64,000 nucleotides of DNA from Polytrichum commune (lineage: Eukaryota > Streptophyta > Polytrichopsida > Polytrichales > Polytrichaceae): positions 4,650,001 to 4,714,000 of the forward strand of contig OX485804.1 of assembly GCA_950295325.1 (NCBI GenBank). Reading direction: 5' to 3'. Numbering within the stretch: the stretch's first letter is position 1; every line of letters begins with the position of its first letter. This document shows, piece after piece, positions 23,901 to 37,232 of the stretch. The notes beneath the pieces were generated by a model that was given only the letters and a program-made list of their open reading frames with translations, did not search any database and was not told the DNA's origin. Both the position numbers and the translations under genes were made by a program.

Positions 23901-26102
23901 TTCGGAGTTACGCAATGCTATAACTATTTGATGAAAATGTAATGTAAATATTTGTTTTATCAAGCAAAGTCATTTATGTTCTAGAATGTCCGAACAAACC
24001 TATCGAGCTTTCATTAGTAATAATTGAGCTCGTGAGTGAGGGTGAGTTTCCACGTAGGCCGCTCGCCCACTAGATTCTAGAAAATAGTGGGTTGGAGGTG
24101 TTTGGAAGCCACTATCCAACCACATTTTGGCAATCCATTGGAATGTGGAGGGCCGTGGACACGGGCCGCTAGACTTCCATGCGTTCACTAAAGAATCTTC
24201 AACCTACAAGTGTTGGTCACCGAAGGTTTTGAAGATCAATTCTAGAAAAAGGAAGAGGTTTGAGGTTTAACTTGGAACATGAGATGAGTAGGTGAGCCTA
24301 GATATGAGAAGATGAGAGGAGCTTGTTGGCACATACGAGCCCTCACCTGCTAGATTCCCTCTACATATGGGTAGGTTTGTCCTTATTCACACTAAAATCT
24401 AGTGATTGAGCGGCCTACACATAAACTCACCCTAAAACATTATTGCGCTATGTGACTCCGAATAGTAACACACACCAATTGGGATAATCAATGTAGTACA
24501 CAAATTAGGATAATCAGTGTAGTACACTAAATCGGATATTTAGTGTTTGATACACTAAATATGAACACATACACTAAATATTAATAACCCTATGAAAGTA
24601 AGTAACATTAAATGGAAACTTAAACACTAAATATCAACCATGGTAATATGTGAAAGTTACATGTTTGAATTTAGTGTTTGGTTAAGGTATGAAAAAAGGA
24701 TATAATAACGGAAGTGGCAATAGGAAAGGTAGCGACACATTTATCTCTAACACTAAATCAAGAAATTGGAAATTAGTGTTGAGCAGGGTAGGGTGGTAAC
24801 AACACTAAATATAATCAAACACTCCTATTTAGTGTAGTGAGCCTTCAAAGTTTAGAGACTTTAACACTAAAGTGTAGCAAATGGAGTTATCTTGCTTGTC
24901 TTGTTGAGAACTTACCAACATACTATTATTGCCCATCAAATATACTCAACGGGCCATATTAACCAACTTAAACATCGATTTTTATATGTTGTGTGGCCAA
25001 ATGCGCTTTGTTATTATATTTTTCTCTCGCCGTACAAAAGGCATGTGCTAGTCTGGTATCATCTATTTTAATACCATTTGAGTATCTATGATGAGGATTG
25101 CATATGCTTTGATACCAATAGGGTATGGGTATGTTGAAAAAAAGAATGATTTTTGGATATCATTACAGTCTATACACCATGCAAGGACTTTCAAATGTAG
25201 GCAAAATCGTCCTAGTGTCAATATGGTTATGAATGGTATCGTTCTAAATAATAACTTGGATGTCAAAAGGCTCTCTACTCTAACCTTGACATACCCACCA
25301 ATAATCAATATTGATAACCACGTGTAGGTTCATACCCATCTACCAGACATAGTGTTTGCAATGACAATATTGTTGTCCCAAGGTGGTTCAGGCAAATCAT
25401 GTCGAATAGTTGATATATTTCCAATATTCTATTCATAGCATAGAATACTTTGTTAGATTCTCACTCTAAAAAATACACAATGAGGGTTTGTGAAAAAAAA
25501 ATTTCAAAATTCCCTACAAATCTTTAAATATAATAATCAACATTGAAGTTGCCATGCTACTATAGTATGTATATTGCATTTAATACTTAGACATATTGGT
25601 TATGGTATTTGGTCGTTATAAATATTCATGGCACTTATCATACCATGTTGTTTGTTTCAACGTTCTCATTGTAATAATGTGTCTATCTATCTACATGGGA
25701 TCATACATAGTTATTTCATCTAAGACCATGCTTTGAAACTCTTTATAAGATATCATAAAGGATGGTTTTGTTTTATTTGATTTTGGCACAAATTAAAAAA
25801 ATCAATTGCAAGAAGGAACCAAGAACACCCACCAAGGGGAAACCAACATATAAAGGGTGGTGCAAACTCAAAGCCAACTTGTCCTCACTAGGAGGCAATA
25901 GTATTTAAGAGTCCTCTAGTTTTTGGTAATGCCCATTTTGAGACTAAATATAGACTTGGATAAACTCAAAAATGATGCAACACCATGATTCACACTGGTG
26001 ATATTTTGGAGTGGTTTTTTAAGATCTAGTAGCGTCACTTATACTCTACCTAGGTTAATATTAATATTAATATTATGTGAGCCCAAATTGATGCCCACAT
26101 TG
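23901..26102. other. Intergenic, MITE-rich, no gene seen
   Basis: The CACTA-like MITE at about 24516-24839 lies here. Other open frames (81 and 79 codons near 25.06-25.33 kb, on both strands) overlap each other and show no recognisable domain. An ATTAATATTAATATTA run lies at 26056-26074. Confidence 0.4.
24516..24839. mobile_element. CACTA-like MITE, second copy
   Basis: The right end CTATTTAGTGTAGT matches the element at 3671-3999. The left end GTACACTAAATCGGATATTT is degenerate. The interior is crowded with ACACTAAAT in both directions. Target duplication not resolved. Confidence 0.5.
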
Positions 26103-28560
26103 GTTGTTAACACTTGTAAAATAGTACAAGTGGTGTTTTGGTGATTTATGATTATTCACAAAAATATAAAAAGAGTGAAGCTTGAAGAAAACTTAGTTTG
26201 AAGTATTAGGCTTTTGTGGAGTGGATTTAAGTAGGAGAAGGACAAACCTTGGTAAAGTGTGGTAGGTAGAAAACCAAGGTTAGTTAAATGTTTGAATTAT
26301 GATCCTTGTTGATCATTTGAGGGAGAAAGGCTTAGGAGATAGGATTAGAGCCTACAAAATAGGAGGAGGTCTCGAGGGCTTATCGTGAGCCTTGAGGGTG
26401 CTCACCCCCTCAAACTCACTATATAATTCCTCATTCTTTCCTCACTCATTTTCTCTTTCCTTTGTGCTCCAAGGCACCCCACGGGTTATAAGTGTGGGTG
26501 TTGGAAGCAATATTGGAGTACATGTGGGTGCTTAGTTTTAGTTGGAGAGCCAAGGCTAGTTGGCCTTGAAGAGGGCTTGACCTCTTGTTAGAATTAGTTT
26601 TTGTTGTGAAGGATTTTAAGATAATTTATGACTTCAAGTTGTGGCACTTGAGTACATATTTCTTGGGTGCATGTGTTTACAAGGTTTCATGTTTAAGAGT
26701 TGAGCACTTGGTGTTATTTTAAATAAGAGATTACCTTTGTATTAAAGACATTTATAAACAAGGACTATGCTAGGAGGTAGTGGCCTCAACGTATAAATGT
26801 TCAGCACTTAGTTTGGGAGATATTAAAGTTGTATTTAGTTTTGCGAAATTTATAAGTTCCATTGGTGAAATAGTTTAATACTTAGTATTGGTATGAAGTA
26901 TAACCATACATTCACATTGTGCAAAGACTTGGATTAACACTGGGGGCTAACTAAGGATTAGAAGTACTAAAGTCGGGAGACAGCCTTAAGCCCAAGTCCC
27001 TGGATTGTTGTGTTCGGTTCAAAGGCCTTGGACTCCTTAGCCCTTCGGCCCTGGGCTTTGGTCCCTCAAAGGTTAGGCCCAGTACTCTCCGCCACATATA
27101 GATATTAGAGTGAGCCGAGAAGCTCTGATACCGGGTATAACTGATGTAGAGCGGAGTAGATGTCTGGTTAAATGAAGGAGGTTTGATCCTTACTGGCGGC
27201 AAGCGTAATACGAGCAGGAGCGCAATTCGGCGAACTGAGAAAAAGATTAATCGATTGGGTCCCAACCTTCAGCTAACTTTCGTTGGTCGGGAATTTTGAA
27301 GCCCAGCACTGGAGACCTCGGTGCAAGGCTCTGCTGCTCCGAAGGCAATGCAGTTCGAAGACAGACAGGCTGGGATTTCGGTTGTGTGAACAACGATGTC
27401 GGGAGAATGCTCAAAGTGTGTTCTGCTTACAAATTGTTTGATTGGCAATGTTGGATTGTCATTTAGCTTGGGCTACGGAACCTATTTGAAATTGATACAT
27501 CTGTGACTGTATCTCTCCGAATCCAAGGTCCAAACAGACTAAGGGTCGGAATTTTACAGCGCAGCTACATTTCGAATCATTACCTGATTCATCGGTCAAC
27601 TAAACGCCGAATCCCTGGTTGTCGCATTACAGACTGCCAAAACAGAGTAAGAATTGACTCAGACCAGGACCTTTCAAAGCGACGCAGCCTTCATTCTACG
27701 GGGCTTGAGTCTGGGAGCAGAGGGCACGGCCTCACCTCGAAGGTAAAGCCAGAGCAGTTGAAGAGAAGGCTTGCTTGGGAATTAGTCAAATCTTTGCAAA
27801 ATATGGCGAGCTTGCTGGACTAAGGGAGGCGAAGCTGCCCACCAAACCATACAGTCATCGAGGACTAAGAAGGTGGCACTCTGGAGCTGAGGCCAGACCG
27901 AACCAGACAGAGACCAACCCTGGATGGACCGACGACTGGCCCCAACACTGGGCCGAGGACCGGGACCAACCTCCCACAAATGACGGGCAGATGATGGGCC
28001 GAGTCTCACCCTCGAACAGCGTAGAATTGCGGAGAACCGGGACCGACTAAGATCCCAATTAATATATCAGTAGATATATTAAGGGGTTATTTATCTTTGG
28101 GTAGAAGGGTTTGGTGACTACTAAAAGGGTTTGGGAAATAAAACATTTAGGCCTTAGGATTAGAAGTAAGGGTGTAAGACTTAGGTGGCCAATGGGAATT
28201 ACTACAAGGGAAGAACTTCCTTCCATATACTTGTAATCCGGTGTTAACTTCGCTAGGCTATAGGGTGACAAATTTTATAAGGGGAAGGGACTTTGGATCA
28301 AACCATCACACAAGTATTTGTTAATACTTGGTTATGGAATCAACAAGTGAGAATTCAAATAGTAGTGTGGTATCAACGGTTCGAACTCCATTCACGAGAG
28401 GGATATCGTTGAGGGCTTGTGTAGCCAAAGCGGCCGGGTGGACCTTAGAGAAGTACAAAGATGTAACATTACCCGAGATTAAGGAAGTTAAGAAGACATA
28501 GTGTAAGATTAGCTAAGTTGTGTACATTCCAACGGTAGATTGGAATCATACATTGTGTTA
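26103..28560. mobile_element. Decayed LTR-type retroelement region
   Basis: A TATA-like ACTATATAATTCC near 26418 sits in a stretch starting TGTTAACACTTG (26103) and ending near GGATTAACA (26939), similar to an LTR bounded by short inverted repeats. At 27120-27131 the sequence AGCTCTGATACC is the complement of the initiator-tRNA-Met primer site TGGTATCAGAGC common in plant retroelements, which argues for a minus-strand element. GC content is higher at 26.95-28.05 kb. Near 28373, TGGTATCAACGGTTCGAAC is a weaker primer-site look-alike. No gag-pol frame survives. The orientation and ends are unresolved, and two elements may be nested. Confidence 0.4.
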
Positions 28561-28667
28561 CAAAGGGAGAGATCTCTACATGTCATTATAAACTTCTCCA
28601 TCCGGGCTAGGACGAAATTGAAGGGTGGAGGCTTTTTGGTGACATATTATCATAGCAAAATCGTCAA

Positions 28668-28814
28668 CATAACATTATTCATATCCATAATAGTGTTTTG
28701 TGGGATTGACGGTATTCAACGGAATATTCCACACATTCAGATTAATATGTGGGAGTAATCCGTGGAGTACCGTTAGTCCCACAAAACATTGTTATGGATC
28801 TGAATAATGTTATG
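28668..28814. mobile_element. Palindromic foldback, copy 1
   Basis: The arms CATAACATTATTCATATCC and its complement pair over about 64 bases each, with a loop of about 19 bases around 28732-28750. Both arms also contain GTTTTGTGGGA(T/C)T(G/A)ACGG. A single arm is present at 47392-47480, so this is a mobile family and not a unique structure. Confidence 0.65.
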
Positions 28815-28912
28815 AACTACTTATATTACTCACATAGTGCTAACATGAGTTTAATACTATGAAAACCACGTACCTACTATGAAAGGTCGGGGCAAACCCT
28901 GATTACACTAAG

Positions 28913-29215
28913 AATTGTATTTAGTCACCAATTCTATTTGTTTTGATCAATACTAATTGTAAACCACCCGTGTACTAACACTAAATGGGAACTTAACATG
29001 ATTTGTCATTCTTATTAAAAAAAATTGGGCTTTATAAATTTATAGTGTTGCAATTATTGTCACTTACTAAGTGTTTTTTCATCCAAATTTCAATCATCCA
29101 TGTCAATATGTCACGACAAAAATGTTAGGATGCATAATATAGCAAAGTTTGTTTCAATAATTGGCATGGGTTTCATCTAAATTTCAACCATTCATGACAA
29201 TACCACGATACCATA
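28913..29215 (+). repeat. Inverted relative of the 41.2-42.2 kb transposon
   Basis: The stretch is colinear with the reverse complement of about 41880-42190: CACCAATTCTATTTGTTTTG, TTGTAAACCACCC, TTTTTCATCCAA, CAATAATTG.CATGG. It is a truncated copy. Confidence 0.6.
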
Positions 29216-29317
29216 ATTTACCATATGATGCTAAACACAATATTTAATCTAGTTGGGTATTTTGAGGGGGGGGGGTGTCTTGATGTTGGAAGGATAGGTG
29301 GATCCATATATCTCTCT

Positions 29318-30179
29318 AAAGTCCATCCTCGATATACGTTAAAACTTCAAAGCAAGAAAATTTGTAACACTCGTGTGGTGTAACAATATAACACTTGTCG
29401 GGGGTAGCGTAGACAATTTGTAACACTAACATAAATAACACTCATATGATTTTGGAATTAGAAATATTAACACTTATAAGAATAAAGGATGGGAATACAT
29501 GAGTTATGAATGTTATCATACATCTAACCGTAATGGAAGAATGAATCTAAAGTAGTTCGATGCGATTCTTGTCCACGCCAAGATCCTATTTCCTGTTGAG
29601 GTGTTTGAATGCTTTGGATGAGAGGTGTAACATCAATAGGTCTTTGTTCCAAAAATTGTTTCAAGGTCATTAGTGCACTTTTAGCATCCTTGAATCCTAC
29701 TTTGTCAATCACATCACCAATTTGCACAGTGCCAACTTCTTCGATGGGTTCATTGATAGTTGCATCGTCTCTTTCATCAAGGATACTTATAATCTCATCC
29801 TCAATAGGTATGTAGGATTGTTTATATTAAATTAAAGTTCATAATTATGTGAACTCGTGTGCATGCAAATTGGGTCTAGTTTCACCCTTTGTAGATATCA
29901 TTGCCAATTGTTCAAGTAAGGTAGTAGGGTTTAAAATAAGGGTTTCTACCAATTACATTCAAGTTATAAAATTTCAACCTTGCTTTCATCCAAATTAACA
30001 CTTATCGAGGTGAATTCATTGAAGATGGGAGCATAATTTTTACAAGTTCTCTGTCAATTAAGAATTAACACTTACAAGTGTATGTTTTGGATTTGGTGGA
30101 GGCAGACGCAATTTTCCTTACCACATATGCAATATTTAACACTTATCGGGGTACGTAACACATATCGAGAACGGACTTG
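29318..30179 (-). mobile_element. Second pogo-like element, decayed
   Basis: The left AAGTCCATCCTCGATATACG and the inverted right end CAAGTCCGTTCTCGATATG are similar TIRs. TA flanks are approximate. Motifs AACACTTATCG and AACACTTACAAG recur near the ends, as in the 22915 element. The minus strand encodes a transposase tail at 29524-29800. The length is about 860 bp, so internally deleted. Confidence 0.55.
29524..29806 (-). pseudogene. C-terminal remnant of a pogo-like transposase, second copy
   Basis: The minus-strand frame has an acidic start (PIEDEIISILDERDD, upstream of the first Met), then GDVIDKVGFKDAKSALMTL and KQFLEQRPID. This acidic-then-helical tail is what follows the DDE domain in pogo/Tigger transposases. 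The catalytic part is absent. It sits within the TIR-bounded element and shows the family is not limited to one copy here. Confidence 0.5.
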
Positions 30180-30312
30180 TATAGTGAGTAAGTGATAAGG
30201 TTGGGTTTAAACCTAGAGAACTCTTTAGTTATGTAACTATGGATACTAGTTCAATACTTCATCGAAAGCTCAAGTAATTGAGAGCTTAACTCATCATGAG
30301 CTTTCAAACAAG

Positions 30313-30870
30313 ATGATTGAGGGCTGCTTCACACTATCGCCGAAGGTCGAGAGGCCGTTGATTTCCACCAATCATATTGCAAGAAACCAAGAATTTGGCC
30401 TCTCGACCCTTCACACTAGAGGCCAAACTCCAAAGGCCATTACTCTCCAAAATGCCTACATGGCAATACTTTTTGGCCAAGGCAACAAACTCTCGAAGGA
30501 AGTTTGGGTCAAACATGAATGAAAACCCAAACTATGGTCGAGAGGCCGTCGATTTATTTCCATAAAGATCAAAAACTAACAAGATCTTAGCCATTAGATT
30601 GGAGGGGTTGTTTTGAAGGCAGGGGATAAAGTGAGATGCACCTTTTTCTTTGGACTTTGGGCTTGGCCTTTGGAGGCTTCACACTATGCTCGGACGAAGG
30701 CTCCAATTTTGATATTTAATTGACTATTTTCAGCCCATTTCTTTGGACTCTCAACAAAGTTAGCCATTCTTGCAAGCGGTTTTTCAATTTCTCAAGGAAT
30801 TCTTTTTTTTAAAATTTGACCATTCAATCCCATGGCCTCTCGACTTGGATGGCCATAGTGTGAAGCGCCC
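30313..30870. mobile_element. Tourist-like MITE relative
   Basis: The ends GGGCTGCTTCACACTAT and ATAGTGTGAAGCGCCCC are inverted repeats. TTA follows the right end; the left flank is TGA, so the target duplication is imperfect. The interior shares GGTCGAGAGGCCG and CCTTCACACTAGAGGCC with the element at 20761. Confidence 0.6.
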
Positions 30871-31403
30871 CTTAGTATAAAGTGAACTATCATGGGGCAA
30901 ATGATCTCCACAAAGACGATGTCATGATATAGGTACCAAAGAATGCTCAGAAAGCCATTAGCATGGGCCCACAAAAAATGAGAGCTCAAACCGACCAAGA
31001 ATTTGTCATAAAGTTTACCGTTAGGCGCCATGTAAGCACCACAAATTCCAACATTGATTTTGAGCTCTCAATCTGGAGCATGTTGTAATTAAAGTGGAAT
31101 CAAGTGAACAATTGTAGGGGAATGCACGAACACATGCTCCTTTTTCTCATTGAAATAAATTTCTTTACCTTCAGGGTTTTAGCCCAAGGGGGGTTCTTAA
31201 TGTAGAACACAAGGAGATGTGCATTAATTGCATTGCAATGCAATGCAATGTATGCTAGAAAGATGCCTTGGCACAATTATGTGCAAAGGTCAACAAGTTA
31301 GCACGTCATGATTTTTACAAATTCTAGAATCAACATGTTAAAAATAAAGAGTGGGTTATACATGAGTTCATTGCATTTTCACCTTCCCAACGGGATGAGC
31401 TTA

Positions 31404-31895
31404 GGGGCGGTTTACACTATGGACCAAGAGCCATGACCAAGAAAATTGCTCTTGGCCAAGAGCCGTGACCATGAAAAATCAAAAATGGATTTTTGAGTGG
31501 CTTGGTCACTCTTGTAGTGTAAAGTGGATTTGGACCGGGACAACTTTGGGCTGATTTTTTTAATTTCTATCCCGACGATCTACAGTAACGTCAAAAAAAT
31601 TCGGGAAAAAAAATATTAAAAAATAAATTCGGCCAATGGTTGATTTTCAGCCTTACGGCTCCCTTGATTTCCGTTGAGTCGAGCATTTTGCCTCGCCTCA
31701 ACGGAAAACCCGTTGGACCATGGCACATTATCCAAATGGCAGATTTTAGTAGTTTTTGGGGACCTCAAAGTTAGTGGTCATTCTCCTTTTTTCAAGGTAG
31801 TGTAAAGCCAAATGGGACCAAGAGCACTTTACTCTCCAATCACAGATTTTAGAATTTCATGGTCATGGCTCTTGGTCCATAGTGTAAACCGCCCC
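31404..31895. mobile_element. Tourist-like MITE with long TIRs
   Basis: The ends GGGGCGGTTTACACTATGG and its complement CCATAGTGTAAACCGCCCC are perfect, and the similarity continues inward through CCAAGAGCCATGACCA (over 35 bases). It is flanked by TTA at 31401-31403 and 31896-31898. Length 492 bp. The best-preserved of the family in this window. Confidence 0.8.
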
Positions 31896-31898
31896 TTA

Positions 31899-34199
31899 CA
31901 TAGACACTGCAAACTTCTAGCCCTGCCTTGCACAAAAATAGGGTATATGGTCCTTATGTGTGGTCATTCTTTTTAGCTATAGTTGAGTGGTGTATGACAA
32001 GGCTTGTAGTCATGAGTAGACACCAAACAAACATGTGATGCAATGAGGTTGGAATAGGTGCTCAAAATATGGACAACATTGTAATTACAATGGTCAACAA
32101 GTGGAGGGCCTATGTAATCAACAAACAAGAAACATAGTAAACTTTGACCTCTTATAACTTTTGCATGTCAAGTTTGATTCTCAAACTCGAAAAGACAATT
32201 TGCACGATTCACAATTGCTAAGTAGATGATATAATTTCCGATCCGATCTAGTGGGTGTGGTTGTTTATAAAGTTGGAAGTGCCTACAATACAAGACCACA
32301 CACCTTCATACTGATTTTTAGTTAATCTTGGGAGATTGGAAAAGGGAATAGGTACCTTTGTTGTATTTGATTGTAAATGGCACCAATCCACATGGGTTGG
32401 AAGGTGTGTGATGAATTAGAACATGTAAAATAGAATAGAATAAGAAGGAACGTCAATGTCTAATACATTGACATGCAATATCCGTTCACCACCCCTACCC
32501 ATGGTCGTATGGTCATGGGGCGTGGAGGTGACTTAGCTCCTATGTCATAGGTGGAATGTGGTTAGTGTTGGTTATATAGTGTGTACAAAGAGTTTTAGTG
32601 TTAGTAAGTTCTCAATCTAGTGGGACTGGAGCTTGTTTCTTTACAGGCATCGTATGGCAATTTGTGAGAACATCTCCATTAGTTTGAGTGTGGGATTTTG
32701 AGAGTGGGATCTCGGAGTATGTGGAGGCATCTAATGGTTGGGGTATGCATGGTTCCTCTTATGCCCAAGTAATGTCGATGGGCGGAAGCACTTTCCAACC
32801 TTGTTGGTTTAGCAGTGAATAGACAATGTCATATTTGTCTATTTTTTGGGTCATTGCATCCGTGGGGAATCTATCGTTGCAAATGGTGAATAATTAAGAC
32901 ATATCATGCATGGCACATCGCACATTGGACTAAAGTGTATAGTGAATGTTGGTTGGAAAACATCGTGGAAGAAAAAATGATGTAGATGGTAATAATAATC
33001 TATCTTTAAATTTTTATCAAGATCTCTCGCGGCTTCCATGAATCTTCTTATATTAGGTAGATGGATCTTAAATGATTACTTTTCCAACCAACCCACTTCT
33101 TCTAGGATATGAAAGACATGATTAGTACAAGATGGTTAACAAACCAAATAAATGTCATAACCACTTTCCTCATATAATATAGAACTCACATGAATATCTC
33201 ATTCATTATCAAATTGAAGATGTTCATGATCATGAAATGATCATATAAGGTCCCCCCCTGAATTAAGTGGACCATTGAACCTAGAATGTTATCATCTTTT
33301 GAGCACGCGGTCCAATCTTTTTGAAGCACACGATTTTTTTGGTATATGTTCTTGGAGCCACACCAAACCACGTCCCACTCAAATATATATGTTATTATAA
33401 GATATGTAACTAAATATGGGTTGTATACCTTAGACGATAATGCTATTCATTCCATGATCTCTTTCTCTCTCTCTCTCTAAACCAACCTATCAAAAGGGTG
33501 GGCGTTACACCTTACTTTGAGGGAAACTCAAAATCAAGGCATGACATGCTAACTTTTGTTCGGGTTGTTGCATTTCCAACTCATATCATTTTCATCCACA
33601 AGAATTAGATGTGTAAGTATAGTTAAATTTGTATGGCCAATAGACAAATAGTATATACAAGGAGTGTAGGGTTTGCCTAGGCATGTGAGACACGGGGACT
33701 GAGCAAGTGATACATGGTGATCTACTTAGCTATCGACCTTCAAACACGCCCGCCCACCTATCTACCTAGCTATCCACATATGCGTTCATGTATCTACCAC
33801 GGTGTAGTGTGGTTATCACGCGGATGGGCCAAGCTAAATATTAATAAAATATGTTGTGAAGTAAGACACATGATCACACTATCAACTTGCTAGAATCAAC
33901 TACACTAAACATAAAATTTAGTGTGGTTCACAATACTGATCATCGACCCACGTAAATGATATTAAAATCACTGGGTAGCAATCAAAGAAGGTGATATGAT
34001 CAAACACTCGTTGCTAGCTATAGGACAAGTCATGGGGGGGGGGGGGATCTAATTAACATGACACATCAATTGGAATTCCACACAAGATCATATGCAGAGA
34101 GTATACAACATATTCAATTGACTTAATCATAAGCTCTTTGGATCAAACTTTGGGCGAGTTGGCTAAAAAGTAAGTCTGAAAAGCTTTTGCATAAAGTGA
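31899..34199. other. Intergenic, AT-rich, no gene seen
   Basis: It contains the R6 repeat copy (33090-33385, minus), a CT run at 33463-33478 and a G run at 34033-34046. Open frames are all short and unrecognised. Confidence 0.4.
33090..33385 (-). repeat. Dispersed repeat family R6, inverted copy
   Basis: The reverse complement reads TTTGAGTGGGACGTGGT, then AAAAAGATTGGACCGCGTG, GGGGGGGACCTTATATGATC, the same block order as at 19383. Its outer end (TTCTAGGATATGAAA) matches the shared boundary motif. Confidence 0.55.
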
Positions 34200-34480
34200 T
34201 CCACATTTTATTTAGGCTTAAACCAAGTTTACTAAAAGAGTGGGGTTGGGATATAAAAACCAACTTTCTTTTTCTCATACTAGGATTTTTGGGCCAAGCT
34301 AGGTTTGCATGGGCAGAGACATGATGTAGGGTGTCATGCCCCACAAATCAAACCATGATTTAGATCCTAAAAGTTCTCTCAAAATTTCTTTAGATTTAAA
34401 GAGGAGGTCTAAGGAATATCACACGTATTTCAAAAGAAGGCTTTGACAAAAGAAGGCTTTTTACCGAGCTCTTACTGGGA
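34200..34480 (+). repeat. Dispersed repeat, relative of 19.98-20.29 kb
   Basis: The blocks GGGATATAAAAACCAACTTT, GCCAAGCTAG, TTGCATGGGC and TTAGATCCTAAAAG with TCTCAAAATTTC are in the same order as the copy at 20 kb. No coding capacity is recognised. Confidence 0.45.
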
Positions 34481-36968
34481 AAATCCTTCACAAGAACATC
34501 AAATTTCAAGGAATGTTTTAATTTTTTTGCAAACAACTATAATACATAACATTTCCAGCAAGCTTGGCCAATTCTCTTTCCAATAACAATAGGGAGACAA
34601 TTGCGGGTTTGTCAACACGCTGAGTAAGACTTTTCAACATGACTGTAAACGAAGGGGAGTATCAAGTGAGAAATTATTCTCAACATTTTCTCGTACACAT
34701 TCTGGGTCCATGAAAGTTTTAAGTGAGGTTGAATAACAACACGTGGCCTTAAAATCTTGGCAAATCGTAATTCCTATGCACATGCCAAACTAACATTTGT
34801 ACTTATTAGTTTTGTAACCGTAACAATGGGAAAGGTATCAAAGTCGAGAACCTCGAGCTTATGGTGAGACACACGACCAATTCCAATGACCTCCACTCGA
34901 TGCGCCGGTTTTCAACCCCCAAAAAACCAATTGATATTTTTGGGAATGTGCCACATTTGTCAACTTCTAAGAAGCTACGCAGAAAAGGTTTCTCTTTCTT
35001 TCTAGCTTCTCTGGCACAAGGCTTGGAGCGAGGTTTTAGGGTTTGCAGACAGACACACAAGACTTTGCAGGATCAGTTGTAGCTCGACCTGGAGCACTTG
35101 TGCACGTCGCTCTAACTTAGAATCTCTCAACTTCCGGAAGCTCCTCAAGGTTTTTCTACATGCCTCTCAACTTATAAAACTTGATGCTGACACCATTTGC
35201 AACATTCATCATGTGTGGACATGCCGGCCTCGGGTGTCAGTGATGAGAATCTTTTGGTGTTACAAATTTCTGAGCCTTTGCTCTGGAATTGCCTTGTAGG
35301 TTTGATGTTGTCCATTGCTGTGGAAGGGATGGTGAGATTCCACGGTGGGATGAATGTGTAGGATGGGGTGTTGTGGGGTTAGGCTACGAAATGTTGGCCG
35401 GCCGAATACTTTCTTGCGCTTTTAGTGACTTTAAGATGGGCAGCTAGAGCAGGGAATTGCTGTTCTCTCTCCTTTTCAATTCTTATTTGTTTAGGATATG
35501 GTGTGCAATCTGTATGATGACCCAGCCTCGTGTACATGATGAGGTAGGTTCCTTTCAGTGAATTCAGATGAGGTTAATTGAGCTTCTTGTGCGATGGGTT
35601 ATGTTGGAATTCCAAGTCTCTGGGTTTGCCCATGAATTGCATTGTACACTTTTTGTCAGTACTTTTTGTGGGTCAAGTTAGAGTTGGGGTGTTTGTCGGT
35701 ACAAGTATGTTTAGTCTGTCGGTAGGAAGGTGGCTGTCGACCACCGTTCCAAAAAAGAGGTTTATGAGCCAATAGAGACCTCAGTGTAACATGCTTGTTT
35801 TAGAATCAAACATTTTTGTTAGTTCTAAGTCCACCATCATGTGCTTGCTTTTGTTTTGGCTAGCTCACCTCTTACTGGTTATTGAATTTGTCTATTTGGC
35901 ATGTTACATTTCTGCCTACCATTTCTCAACTCATGCTCTTGGATATGCGTGCAGGGAGAAGGCAGACATTGCTGTTACACGAAAAAACTTCTCGAAGCAT
36001 ACATAGGCGCCTTTTGGTAAGGATCTAGGCCTCATTATGTGGTGACAGTAGCAAGTACAAGAAGTTTTTCAGTATGTGTGATTCTTTGTGCCTAAACTGC
36101 AATTTTTTTCTACTCTTCTGGTGTACTTCTTCCCCATCTTGTGGAGGAAGGGATACATTGGAACGACTGCGTTTTCAGTTATGATACACTTTGAAGCACT
36201 TCATTTGGTAGGTCTACTTGCTGTGTCAGGTAGAATCTGGTGTTCAGCATATAATGCTAGGTTGTGGTATCTACATTGTTTTCAACATTTTGCGAGTAAA
36301 ACAATTTCTCAGCTTATGTATTAGAATGACCTGCAGATCAGAAACCGTTTTGTGTTCTCAACTGTGTTCTCTTAGAAGTGTGAGATGTCAGAGTCTACCA
36401 GATATTGATCATTTGATTATAATGGCTTTTGTTTTACTTTGGGTTATGACTTGTGCTATATATGTAGTGTAGAAGTGCTGGCTGCCATCCAGTTCTAGAT
36501 CATGGATGCCATTGCTGCAAGGAATCTTTCTTGGAATGAATGAAGCCACTCTTTATAACCTCTTCACATTGGCACTGTGTTGACTTTTCCTGTTTTTGTC
36601 AATCATCTGACATTCATGCATTTCCTTCTTCCTCCCGTTGTTTGCAGGTCCTTTGGAACCATCTACTCAAGTGACGAGTGACCGTGTCTTCCTTCTAGCA
36701 ACACTGGCACCAATCATCCTGCATTGGAGGACTTCATTCTGGTGAAAATTCTAAACTTGTATCATCTCTTTCTTCTTGTTTCTGAAACTTTGTTGTGGAG
36801 CAACCTTGAGAGCATTTGTTTCGATTTGCTGGGATCCTGAAATCTTCTTTTGTTTAACGTAATCAAGCCTTGAGGGTTGTAGGATGCCTTGATTAGAATG
36901 CAGCACCTTGTATGAAGTAACTCTTTTGATAACTGGTAGTGAAGAAGGCTATCTACTTTGGATCAATG

Positions 36969-37232
36969 ATGGGAAACAAGAGCATTAATGGCTGTGGCGG
37001 GGTTTCCTCAGACAACTTGAGCTCAAGCTCAAGCTTGCAAGTTTGGTGGGCCAAGGTAAAAGACTTTAACCCTTACATGTGCCTAAGATGGTGGTACTTT
37101 GTCTCAAGGTTGCTCCCCACTTATTTTGGATTGGATTTGAAGTTCAAGCTGCAACTTGAACTCGTAGTCATGTCAAGTCCAATGATTACAAGTTCAAGTT
37201 CTGGCTTGAACTTGAAAGTAAATCCAAAATAA
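36969..37232 (+). pseudogene. Duplicated CDPK N-terminus running into a foldback (upstream decoy ORF)
   Basis: From the copy-1 ATG the frame reads MGNKSINGCGG, matching the CDPK start [11 protein letters not shown]. It then crosses into the palindrome (SSSSSLQVWWAKVKDF) and ends at 37232 with no kinase sequence. If present in the mature transcript it would act as an upstream reading frame before the true start. If not, it is a relic of the duplication. Confidence 0.6.
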
